Of a stretch of 64,000 nucleotides of DNA, positions 55,741 through 64,000 are shown piece after piece. Source of the DNA: Toxonevra muliebris (lineage: Eukaryota; Arthropoda; Insecta; Diptera; Pallopteridae). The notes under the pieces were generated by a model. The model worked only from the letters and a program-made list of their open reading frames with translations, ran no database searches and was not told where the DNA came from. A program made the translations under genes and the position numbers. Positions within the stretch are counted from its first letter, which is position 1, and every line of letters starts with the position of its first letter. Location: assembly GCA_963691655.1 (NCBI GenBank), contig CAVNUY010000006.1:248001-312000 (forward strand), in the 5' to 3' direction.

Positions 55741-56202
55741 TGAGTTGAATGGCCCAAAATTGTATTTTTGTAAAGATTTCGTTTTCATAAAAAGTTTAAT
55801 AACTCAATGAATTACTTACCGATTTTTAAAAACAAATATGCGTTGTATTCGTTATTAAACATATTTGAATAAATTCACAAGTAGTATGGTTTCTTTATAA
55901 AATAGTGTGTAGAAACATCGCCAAAGTTGAGAAAAGACGAAAAAAGTAAAAAAAAAAATTGTGTTTGCTGGACAAATACTCACAAATTCTTCAAATTTTC
56001 TTAAATAAAATATATATCATTCTTCTAAAACCGGTTAAAAAAACTGAAAATCTGTTGATAATCCACTAAGTTAGAGACTTATAAGTGTGCAAAGGTACGT
56101 AAAACCGGGTTTTTAACGGTAAATCAAGATTTTGGGGGTGTTTGGAAAATTTACTCGACAAGACCTACAAGAAAAATAGTATCACTTCCCAGGTATTTCT
56201 AC
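55420..56202. repeat. right arm of the very long inverted repeat
   Basis: The inverted partner of 48376-49150, ending AGTATCACTTCCCAGGTATT. It covers the last part of the transposon-like gene and its 3' flank. Before the BEL element inserted, the loop between the arms would have been only about 415 bp. Confidence 0.85.
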
Positions 56203-58351
56203 TTCACTAAATTTTGTAGCACTGTGTATTTGAAAGTTTAGCTATCACATTTTTAGAAAAAAACGCAGTAAAATATAAATTTAAACATAAGGCACGTATT
56301 TTCTGTTAAAAACTTTCAGGTAGAGAGTAAAAGCATGATTGAGAAAAAAATTCTCACAAAGAGAAAACTATCAGAAAAAGTACGCGAAGAGAAAACTATT
56401 AAACACGTTCAATTAAACAGCTGATCCATTATTTTGACAAAATTTGAAATTTTAGAGCGAAAAAAATATATAAAAATATATAATTAAATTAAAGAGTAAT
56501 TTGTTGGAATAATTTCGTGTGGCACATTTGCATATAAAAATACTTACATTTTTCAAGCCACAAACTCACTCAAATTTCTAAAAGCACAAATTTTACTTTC
56601 AATTACTTTTTTCTCTCTCACATTCTTACGCTCTAGATTTTCGTTCTCGTTGAAAGTTTTTCGAGTGCAAATTCTTAACAATTTTCAACAATTTTTTTCA
56701 CGTGAACAGATCTATAATGTACAAATTCCTCCAAAAATATTGTTTCAGTGATATAGCACTTTTCCCCTTATGCCAATGCTACTATTTTGATTGCTACGTT
56801 AAGTACAGAAGCACACAGTTTAATAATACTCCTAAGTCCATAAAAAGTCAGGTCAAGATATTTTGTGGACTATTAATCCGAAAAACAGTACAAAACAAAA
56901 AAAAAAAAACAAAATTGTTGAATACTACAAGTAGTTTTAAGATAACTTCACTTATTTGTAGGTCCTTTTCCGTCTCATTGCGATTAAAACACTTTCATCA
57001 AAACCGAAAAATTGTTTTTGTTTACGTATTTTCGGTACGTGTTTTTCATGTAAACAGTTTTTTTAATATATGGAATGCTGTGGATGGATTTAAATAGTTT
57101 TTTTCTTTTTCCCATTACAATAGAATATAATTTTGGTAACAAATTTTATGTACTCACAATGCACAGTTAGAACCTTCACTAATCACTAATCTGAGTTGAG
57201 TAGTCTTTTTTTTTCATTTTTCTGTTGCTATTTGCTGTATTAATTAAGCTGTTTTCAATTGAAGTTGTTTTTTTTAGATTTTTTCTAAGAAATTCTTTAA
57301 CTGTGTAATGCCATAAACTGCAGGGCACTGTTTAAATATTCCATATGCAAATATATTTAATTAACATTCTTAATAACTGAGCAAAACAGATGTTAATAGT
57401 AAAGCGAAAGTTCAGTATAGGACTTTAATGGGCTGCTATACCATAAAGTGAGAAAAGTAAGATAATAGTGATGGAGGTAGATTGACAGTTTATGCTGTCC
57501 TTACTAACCAATCCAAAAAACCAAGAAAAAGGGCATTATTTTTTGGGTAATTGTGGGATACTAATCTGCAAATCAGTTGTTTTTTAATGTACTACCTATC
57601 CTATTTCTATTATAATTTGCCGATTAACGTCGATTTAACTTTAATCACTTTTCTTATTAGATTCCTCTTATTTTATAAAGATAAAAATTAAATTGAAGCC
57701 CAAAATAGTATATGTATACATAGGTATATCATTAAATGTCGTAGCTGTTTTTAACTATCGTGTCAGACTGTTTTAATCAGCTTTATTTTTTCCTACTGAA
57801 TTCCATTATTTGCCTCTACTATCAATAGTATATTTGAAACTAAAAAGGTAAGAACCGCAAAATCGTACGGCATCGCACTCACACAAAATCAAAATGGAAT
57901 AGTATATTACACCTGTAATGTAAGGATTTGCATTTTTTTCAGGGATGTAGTACTTGCGTATGCGCGACTATTTAATGCATTTTGTCAGCATAAACAATTT
58001 AACACTGCGTTATCATATGCGTCGTTGTTTTTTGATATACGAATATTATGTATCATTTTTTTTTTTGGGTGGATTTGTAATTATAAACAACCGAATGTAT
58101 ATTACTTGACCACAAAAGCATTACCTTTTTCTCTGTATAAACAGATGGTTTTAGCTTTTGCACATGTCTTTTAACCAATTATTTTTGAAAAGTCTTCAAC
58201 GCCAATTGCATTTACTATCTATTTTTAAACTATTAACTTTTTTCGTTATTTCTTAATTCAGCTGGATTCCACAAGAACGCACGAGCTAGAGGTGTGCAAT
58301 AAGTCATATGTAGAATTTATCGATATGCATACATTAACATAATTTTTTTAG
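56203..58351. other. intergenic, nothing recognised
   Basis: AT-rich DNA with several runs of A or T. The 131-codon open frame at 56702-57097 has low-complexity composition and is not supported as a gene. No repeat family was recognised. Confidence 0.4.
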
Positions 58352-58439
58352 GGTAATGAATATCTTCACTAATATGGAAACGTTAAGGAAAGTTGATGAG
58401 CGAGCATGTCTGAAGACGACGCTGGAAGACATGTATGAC
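58352..58439 (+). CDS. candidate internal exon of an unrecognised host gene
   Basis: An acceptor with a T-rich tract (AATTTTTTTAG) and a branch-like TTAAC upstream is followed by 88 bases reading VMNIFTNMETLRKVDERACL and KTTLEDMYD, then a donor GTAAAT. The piece is rich in charged residues and richer in GC than its flanks (CTGAAGACGACGCTGGAAGA), as host exons are here. It begins one base into a codon and ends on a codon boundary. I do not recognise the protein and did not find neighbouring exons, so it may be an isolated chance match. Confidence 0.4.
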
Positions 58440-59120
58440 GTAAATATTAACTTTTTGTTTACACGACAGCGTTAGACCGTCAAAATTCGCGTCAGTGAAG
58501 TAACACACAGTGCCGCATGCATCCGCTGCAGCTTTTGCAATATTTCCTACTCCATTTTTTTTTATTTTTGTAATTGCGTTTCATATGCTTTGTTTTTAAC
58601 ATCTTGTTTATATAAATTTCGCTATTAATTTTAACAAATTAATAGAACATTCCCTTGAACGTGTAAACTCGTAAGTGCCTGATTATTTTGGTGCTCGGTT
58701 TTTGACGAACACAAAACATTTTCCTCCTTGCTCGGTCGAGGTGGTTACATTCAGTTCGTTGCAGAGTTGCTTTTTGTCAAAATATACTCGTTTGTTTAAT
58801 GCCATTTTATGGTAATGATACTGTTTCGTAATTGGAATGAAGATGGAATTTAATTCCTAAAGGATTCATTACTACCAAACTCTGCACGCCATATCGTGTT
58901 CGGTGTGAGAGTGGATAAAAACTCTCTCTTTGTGTTCGGTGCAGCAATAATTTCATGGTGTTCACCGAGCTATTCCCAATACAACCACAGCCCCACCCGT
59001 GTTAAATTTGTAAATTTATAAGACTGTTTTTGGGAACGCATATTTCGATAAACGTGTAAATCATTGCGTAAATCAACTATTTGATAGTTTGATCAGGGTT
59101 CAATTTTAGTATTTGGTTTC
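58440..59120 (+). other. possible 5' region of the following LINE
   Basis: The stretch 58680-58990 is somewhat GC-richer, with TGTGTTCGGTGCAGCAATAA and GTGTTCGGTGTGAGAGTGG as a partly repeated pair. It may be the 5' untranslated part or a decayed ORF1 of the element at 59.1-61.4 kb. No reading frame is supported. Confidence 0.3.
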
Positions 59121-59235
59121 AGGATTTATTTTTAAGTATTTGTTGAAACGTTAAGAACAGTTTATGGTCGAGTATGTCTTATCATCATTTAAACACTCGG
59201 TTTCCTAAGATAACATCATCACTTATATCTCACAT

Positions 59236-59445
59236 CAAGCTTCTATTGATAAGAGTCTCCTTAGCTGTCGGAAATTGGTTAAGAAGGATACTTCTACTAA
59301 TTCTCTACGCAACATTAACTTTAAAGTGGGTGTTTGTGATACAATGTATGAAAAGCTACTTAATCCATCGCTTTGGCAAGTTGGAGTAAATGTTAAACCG
59401 TTCCAGTTTTTTCCAAGGAGACAGGTTCCTCAACTACCCACTTGA
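59236..59445 (+). pseudogene. LINE 2, ORF1 C-terminal part
   Basis: The reading SHQASIDKSLLSCRKLVKKD, NFKVGVCDTMYEKLLNPSLW and VGVNVKPFQFFPRRQVPQLP ends at TGA 59443-59445. The phrase NFKVGVxxxxYxKLLxPSLWPxGVxVxPF is typical of the end of ORF1 (RNA-binding) proteins in insect LINEs. The stop overlaps the beginning of the ORF2 reading by a few bases. Confidence 0.6.
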
Positions 59446-59941
59446 AATCGTCTGTTGCCAATAATCTCACTCCTCTAAAGTTATACTATCAAAACTGTTC
59501 TGGAATTAGAACGAAATCGCATAATATTTGGAATCTAAGTTCCCTTATCGAATATGATGTCATAGTTTTTGCTGAGACGTGGCTAAATGCGAATTTTTCC
59601 GACTATGAGTTTTTTGATCCAAATCTATATCATGTTTTCCGTAAAGATAGAGACTTTATTAGATCTGGTTGTTTAAAGGGTGGTGGAGTATTAATAGCAG
59701 TTCGTCGTAATCCTCATGCCTCAATACTAACACTCTTCTTGATCAGATTTGTGTTTTAGTACAAGGATCTTCTGGAGCAATATATATCTGCGCATCTTAT
59801 ATTCCTCCGAATAGCAGTGATTCCTTATATATGAAGTATGCAGATAATATAATTCACCTCGCGCTGAATATTCCTGACGATAATCACATCTGTGTATTGG
59901 GCGATTTCAATTTATGTAAGGTTGACTGGAAATCTATTTAA
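59446..59941 (+). pseudogene. LINE 2 endonuclease (broken)
   Basis: LKLYYQNCSGIRTKSHNIWN, VIVFAETWLNANFSDYEFFD and KGGGVLIAVRRN carry the first half of the nuclease with the catalytic Asn and Glu. A shift at about 59725 leads to ICASYIPPNSSD and CVLGDFNLCKVDWKS, with the catalytic GDFN, then a stop. The SDH end of the domain is replaced by AT-rich sequence with further short readings. Confidence 0.82.
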
Positions 59942-60081
59942 TTGATAGTTTATTAAGCCTTGGTCTTTTGTAAATTAACTGCTTTCCTAATAAATTAAAT
60001 AGATTTCTTGATCTAATTTGTTTAAGTAATAATATAAATTATAATTTTTTTGATTGCGCTGTCCTTTTTTCTAACCCTGGT

Positions 60082-61400
60082 TTGCATCATAATCCGATTG
60101 CTTTTGATATTGAGTTTTATGACTTTCCATATATTTTCAATGATAATGTTAAAATTAACTTCAATTATAGATTATGCGATTTCAATAATATTAATCGGTT
60201 AATTTTAGACATTTGTTGGGCTGATTTGTCTGCTTGTTATATGACTTTCAAACTTAAGTTACGTGATATTTGTATGAATAATATTCCGAGATTTCCTAGA
60301 AAGATTCATAAATTACCGTGGTATACTAAAGAACTAAAAAAGCTAAAGAATTTGAGAAATAAGAACTATAAAAATTTCAAAAGTACCAATAATTCTTATT
60401 ACTGCTCTAGGTATCAATATTACATATAAATTGGAATTCAGTATTCTGAATAATTATCTTTACCATAATTACATCCAACAGTTTGAAATCAATATCAATA
60501 CCAATCCGAAGGCCTTTTTGAGGTACGTTAAATCCAGAAAATCTGCTTTTCCATCCACAGTTTTCCTAAATGAGAAATCTGCTTGTTCTTCTGAGAATGT
60601 GGCCAATCTCTTTGCAGAATTCTTTAAATCGAATCTTGATGGTGCAACTGAGATAGATGATAGTTTCGTTTAATTGACTTTGGGTTCCTTGTGTTAACAG
60701 ATGATGATATTATAAATGGTATTCTGAATCTTAAGTTATCAACTCATACTGATTTCGACGGCCTTTCAGCTCTATTCTTTAAAAACTGCACATCATCTAT
60801 CATCCAACCATTGAGACTCCTCTCAAATCGTTGTCCTCTGGTGTTTTTATTGATGATTGGAAAATCACTGCTATCTCTCCTATTTTTAAAAATGCTAATA
60901 AGAATGATATCTCTAACTATAGGCCTATTTCTAAGTTAACTACAGTCTCTATACTCTTTGAAAGCATAGTAAAAAATAAGATTTATTTTGCGGTTAAAAA
61001 CATAATATGCTCAAATCAACATAGTTTTGTCTCGGGTCGTTCAACAATTACTAATCTTTCAGTTTTTACCGAAGACTGTATTGTTGCGTTTCAAAATGGT
61101 TTCCAAATTGATTCCATTTACACCGATTTTTCTAAAGCGTTTGACAAGGTCTCTCATAATTTATTGATTTTCAAATTGGCAAAATTGGGTTTCCACTCTG
61201 TCTTTTTGAAGTGGATTAGAAGTTACTTAACAACTAGGCTTTCGTTTGTTGTTATCGACAATGTTGAATCAATTCTCTTTAGGGCCACCTCTGGTGTTCC
61301 TCAAGGTAGTATTTTAGGTCCATTACTGTTCGTCCTATTTATTAATGATATTAGTAACTGTTTTTCTAATTCAAAATTTTTATTGTATTGTAACGCAACG
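60082..61400 (+). pseudogene. LINE 2 linker and reverse transcriptase (cut at the active site)
   Basis: The linker has LPWYTKELKKLKNLRNKNYK and FLRYVKSRKSAFPSTVFLNE. The RT begins NGILNLKLSTHTDFDGLSAL, then with frame changes WKITAISPIFKNANKNDISN, YRPISKLTTVSILFESIVKN, QHSFVSGRSTITNL, the first catalytic block IYTDFSKAFDKVSHNLLIFK, and SGVPQGSILGPLLFVLFIND. The next conserved box should be YADD; here the reading is LLYCNATFF and the element ends. Catalysis is therefore lost. Confidence 0.85.
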
Positions 61401-61590
61401 TTCTTTCACAGGCAGGGGTAGAGCTCAGCGGGCTCCAGTGGTTCGTTGGCTACAGAATTTTTGATTGCAGGGGAACCCTTACTTTTTATTGAGACTCATT
61501 TCTTTTAATTTAATAATGTTTAATTCACTTTTTAGTTCTAATGTTTACAATAACGATAATATAAACTAATGAAACTATTCTTTCGTATTC
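61401..61590. other. junction between LINE 2 and the satellite block
   Basis: A GC-richer patch (GGGGTAGAGCTCAGCGGGCT) directly follows the LINE break, then AT-rich sequence to the start of the 46-bp array. No feature is supported. Confidence 0.4.
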
Positions 61591-61964
61591 GAGCTTGCTG
61601 TGCGTGGACGACGATGGATGATACGCCTGATGAGGCGAACTTGCTGTGCGTGGACGACGATGGATGATACGCCTGATAGGGCGAACTTGCTGTACGTGAA
61701 CGACGATGGATGATCCGCCTGATGAGGCGAACTTGCTGTGCGTGGACGACGATGGATGATACGCCTGATGAGGCGAACTTGCTGTGAGTGGACGACGATG
61801 GATGATACGCCTGATAGGGCCAACTTGCTGTGCGTGGACGACGATGGATGATACGCCTGATGAGGCGAACTTGCTGTGCGTGGACGACGATGGATGATAC
61901 GCCTGATAGGGCGAACTTGCTGTGAGTGGACGACGATGGATGATACGCCTGATAGGGCGAAAAA
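61591..61964. repeat. 46-bp satellite, eight copies
   Basis: The unit begins CTTGCTGTGCGTGGACGACG, then ATGGATGATACGCCTGATGA and GGCGAA. Eight near-identical copies in a row. Each contains a short hairpin CGCCT-GATG-AGGCG; the variant copies with GATA-GGGCG keep pairing through a T-G pair. Long open frames on the minus strand (HRRPRTASSP-type repeats) are just the satellite translated. Confidence 0.95.
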
Positions 61965-62074
61965 CTTGCTGAGCGTTGATGATACACTTGCTGAGCGTAG
62001 ATGAAACACTTACTGAGCGTTGGTGGAAAACTTGCTGAGCATTGGCAATACACTTGCTGAGCGTTTGTGACGGC
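61965..62074. repeat. 22-bp repeat, five copies, derived from the 46-bp unit
   Basis: CTTGCTGAGCGTTGATGATACA recurs at 61965, 61987, 62009, 62031 and 62053 with substitutions. It equals the 46-bp unit without its GGACGACGATGG and hairpin parts, so the two arrays share ancestry. Confidence 0.9.
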
Positions 62075-62175
62075 TGCGGTCAATTAGAGTACCGTATACT
62101 GGCGGCGCAGCGACTACGGGACGTGGGTGGAGTAGAGCGTCCGTAATTGTAGTGTTATTTTCTCTACGCTACCTC

Positions 62176-62662
62176 AAGCTTCCAATAGTCCATCTGGGGT
62201 CATATGGTAGGGACTATACCATCCAAGTAGCACCACACAGTCTGGTTAAAGCGTTTAGTACTGTATTGTGGTGGTTAGGCCAACAATACACTACTAAGCG
62301 CTCGGTTACTCGCTCCTAAGGAATGCCCTGCTACTTTTCGTAAGTTTCCAACCGGGCGTCTGGGGTCATATAGTAGGGACTATACCATCCAAGTGGCACC
62401 ACACGCTCTGGTTAAAACGTTTAATACTGTATGGTGGGGGTTAAGCCAAAGATACACTACTAAGCGCTTGGTTACTTGTTTCTGCGAAATACTACACTAA
62501 TATCATAAGCTTCCAACCGGACGTCTGGGGTCATTTGGTAGGCACTATAGCATCCAAGTGGCACCACACAGTCTGGTTGAGGCGTTTAGTACTGTATTGT
62601 GGTGGTTAAGCCAACAATACAATTACCAAATGCTTGGTAGCTTATCCCTAAGCTTATTTATA
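62176..62662. repeat. 166-bp tandem repeat, three copies
   Basis: The unit begins AGCTTCCAAC, has CTGGGGTCATATGGTAGGGA, CCAAGTGGCACCACAC and TTAGTACTGTATTGTGGTGG. Copies start at about 62176, 62342 and 62507. Within the unit GTATTGT and ACAATAC can pair across about 13 bases. It is non-coding; the copies differ by roughly ten percent. Confidence 0.9.
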
Positions 62663-62716
62663 ATGCCTCGTATGATGATTTCGTTGCTTTTGTGTGCGCT
62701 GCTAGCAGCATAAGCC

Positions 62717-62728
62717 AAAATGTTTGTT
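62717..62728. repeat. 12-bp direct repeat flanking the hammerhead array, left
   Basis: AAAATGTTTGTT here and again at 63896-63907 on the other side of the array. It is the likely target-site duplication of the whole block; its last three bases also match the inverted unit, so the exact edge is ambiguous by three bases. Confidence 0.75.
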
Positions 62729-62810
62729 ATTTGAAGTTATATATAAACAGGTTAATGAACAAATGTAGTCATCACAACAACAATGTATATAGAGACGGGC
62801 AAATCAGACG
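62726..62810 (-). repeat. inverted partial unit of the hammerhead array
   Basis: This is the inverted copy of the unit segment from CGTCTGATTTGCCCGTC to CTTCAAATAAC (compare 63260-63344). Read on the minus strand it starts at CGTC-TGATTT, four bases before the predicted ribozyme cleavage point. With the first direct unit it can form a 52-bp hairpin stem. Confidence 0.9.
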
Positions 62811-63219
62811 TTGTGATGACTACATTTGTTCATTAACCTGTTTATATATAACTTCAAATAACGAAATTGACGTGAACTTAAGTCATGACTTGGAAAATTA
62901 ACCTCTAGATTTAATTTTCATAGTCTCCTAAAAAACTATCATGAACTGATCGAATGGGGACCGTTCAGAAAAAATGACACCTAGAATCATTTTCTCATAA
63001 ACACACACACTCTCCCATGTACTAGACTTTCAAATAACGAACTGTTATGCAGACTAGCTACAATGGGAAAAAACAACAACATAAGTGTATAGAACGGTAG
63101 TGGTAGTTTCTTTCAATATCTATTCAGTGAAGATATTTGGAATCAAATCCGTAATTCTGGGTTATGATTTCAAATATTAGTAGCTTTTATAGGATATTGA
63201 AAGATTAAGAACTATCACT

Positions 63220-63269
63220 AAGATCACTGATGAGGAATTGTGGCGGATTCCGAAACGGCCGTCTGATTT
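63220..63269 (+). ncRNA. type I hammerhead ribozyme, copy 1
   Basis: In order: stem I strand AAGATCA (63220-63226); core CTGATGA (63227-63233); stem II GGAAT (63234-63238), loop TGTGGCGG, ATTCC (63247-63251); core GAAA (63252-63255); palindromic stem III segment, ACGGCCGT counted from the last A of GAAA (63255-63262); cleavage triplet GTC ending at 63263; stem I strand TGATTT (63264-63269), which pairs with AAGATCA over 6 bp with one G-T pair. All core positions of the hammerhead fit, and the GTC triplet is the favoured one. Stem III has no loop of its own, so efficient cleavage would need two ribozymes pairing through the palindrome, as known for other short-stem-III hammerheads. Self-cleavage would yield unit-length RNA. 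Confidence 0.85.
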
Positions 63270-63703
63270 GCCCGTCTCTATATACATTGTTGTTGTGATG
63301 ACTACATTTGTTCATTAACCTGTTTATATATAACTTCAAATAACGAAATTGACGTGAACTTAAGTCATGACTTTGAAAATTAACCTCTAGATTTAATTTT
63401 CATAGTCTCCTAAAAAACTATCTTGAACTGATCGAATGGGGACCGTTCAGAAAAAATGACACCTAGAATCATTTTCTCACAAACACACACACTCTCCCAT
63501 GTACTAGACTTTCAAATAACGAACTGTTATGCAGACTAGCTACAGTGGGAAAAAACAACAACATAAGTGTATAGAACGGTAGTGGTAGTTTCTTTCAATA
63601 TCTCTATTCAGTGAAGATATTTGGAATCAAATCCGTAATTCTGGGTTATGATTTCAAATATTAGTAGCTTATATAGGATATTGAAAGATTAAGAACTATC
63701 ACT

Positions 63704-63753
63704 AAGATCACTGATGAGGAATTGTGGCGGATTGCGAAACGGCCGTCTGATTT
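63704..63753 (+). ncRNA. type I hammerhead ribozyme, copy 2
   Basis: Same layout one unit later: AAGATCA at 63704-63710, CTGATGA at 63711-63717, stem II GGAAT with ATTGC (63731-63735), GAAA at 63736-63739, CGGCCG, cleavage after TC at 63747, TGATTT at 63748-63753. One base change in stem II (C to G) makes a mismatch at its second pair; the closing G-C pair and all core bases are kept, so activity may be reduced but not necessarily lost. Confidence 0.82.
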
Positions 63754-63895
63754 GCCCATCTCTATATACATTGTTGTTGTGATGACTACATTTGTTCATT
63801 AACCTGTTTATATATAACTTCAAATAACGAAATTGACATGAACTTAAGTCATGACTTTGAAAATTAGATTTAATTTTCATAGTCTCCTAAAAAAC

Positions 63896-63907
63896 AAAAT
63901 GTTTGTT
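63896..63907. repeat. 12-bp direct repeat flanking the hammerhead array, right
   Basis: AAAATGTTTGTT, matching 62717-62728. The partial third unit ends at the base before it. Confidence 0.75.
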
Positions 63908-64000
63908 GTTGGTTTAAGTATGCTGTGATATTCCATGGCAGTGTTGTTGGTTTTCTCGTACACAGAATAGTTCTGTGCATTGTTGTTGTTATTTCATACA
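63908..64000. other. window end, nothing recognised
   Basis: A TTG-rich stretch of 93 bases with no supported feature. Confidence 0.4.

Larger units (their letters stand above)
59121..61400 (+). mobile_element. non-LTR retrotransposon 2, dead and 3' truncated
   Basis: Order: C-terminal end of ORF1, then endonuclease and reverse transcriptase of ORF2. The sequence breaks off at the RT active site, where tandem repeats begin about 190 bp later; there is no thumb, RNase H or poly(A). Several stops and frameshifts occur. It is AT-rich in codon use and clearly not the same family as the element at 6.2-9.3 kb. The general look (YQNCSGIRTK, ETWLN, GGGVLIAV) is that of the Jockey group, but I do not assign the clade. 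Confidence 0.83.
62729..63895 (+). mobile_element. tandem array of 483-bp hammerhead-bearing units, with inverted lead unit
   Basis: Layout: inverted partial unit (to 62810), unit 1 (62811-63292), unit 2 (63293-63776) and a partial third unit (63777-63895). Units 1 and 2 are almost identical. Each full unit contains a type I hammerhead ribozyme sequence near its end. A 12-bp duplication flanks the block. There is no open frame of note. Tandem and inverted terminal repeats with hammerheads are known in Penelope-like retroelements; tandem hammerhead repeats without coding capacity are known as retrozymes. Which of the two this is cannot be settled here. Confidence 0.85.

Noticed and set aside
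56702..57097. 131-codon open frame
   Set aside because: Low-complexity lysine- and phenylalanine-rich composition in AT-rich DNA with no recognisable motif or splice context.
61625..61645. Possible hammerhead core in the 46-bp satellite (CTGATGAGGCGAAC)
   Set aside because: CTGATGA is followed by only three bases before GAAC, so there is no stem II, and the third A of GAAA is missing. It does not fit a ribozyme.
61538..62083. 181- and 144-codon open frames on the minus strand
   Set aside because: They are the 46-bp satellite read in different frames, with repeated RRIIHRRPRTAS words in every frame; not genes.
62176..63895. CRISPR array
   Set aside because: The repeats are long, directly abutting and without unique spacers, and the genome is eukaryotic.

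Overview
The window looks like AT-rich, repeat-dense chromosomal DNA from a higher dipteran fly. The host content is small. On the minus strand at 1279-2151 lie the first four coding exons of a phosphatidylinositol 5-phosphate 4-kinase gene (PIP4K), with clean splice sites and an insect-like protein. In Drosophila this gene is, to my knowledge, on the dot chromosome (Muller element F), the ancestral X of many flies, so the window may be X- or dot-derived; that is inference. An intronless guanylate kinase retrocopy (12887-13462, minus) is broken by a stop inside its P-loop. One further possible host exon, unrecognised, sits at 58352-58439.

Most of the rest is transposable elements, many nested. 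Non-LTR retrotransposons: fragments at 3.4-4.0, 21.5-22.4 and 24.4-25.0 kb, a nearly full-length but dead copy at 6.2-9.3 kb, and a second at 59.1-61.4 kb. BEL/Pao LTR elements: a complete-length copy at 29933-36137 (target duplication CCTTG), another at 49419-55273 (target duplication CCAAG), and a remnant at 42.6-43.4 kb. Tc1/mariner elements: an intact-looking DD37E transposon at 37315-38615 with a 336-residue uninterrupted transposase, a broken relative at 27.0-27.9 kb, two mariner copies (39.6-40.8 and 46.5-47.2 kb) and Tc1-like remnants at 23.3, 28.4-29.2 and 44.0-44.7 kb. There are also a piggyBac-type MITE with TTAA ends (18442-18736), foldback elements, tRNA-derived SINEs, and pieces of two transposon-like proteins that I recognise as widespread but cannot name, each apparently split by later insertions.

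The right end (61.6-63.9 kb) is a block of tandem repeats: a 46-bp hairpin-bearing satellite, a 22-bp derivative, a 166-bp repeat in three copies, and an array with a unit of about 483 bp. That last array is the most interesting object in the window. Each complete unit carries a sequence matching a type I hammerhead self-cleaving ribozyme: conserved CTGATGA and GAAA core, a 5-bp stem II, a palindromic stem III, a GTC cleavage triplet and a 6-bp stem I. The array begins with an inverted partial unit ending next to the predicted cleavage site, and the whole 1.17-kb block is flanked by a 12-bp direct repeat. This suggests one reverse-transcribed insertion of a hammerhead RNA concatemer, as expected of a Penelope-like terminal repeat or an animal retrozyme.

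There are no rRNA genes, no convincing functional tRNA gene and no CRISPR array. Functions are inferred from motifs read by eye; no database search was run.
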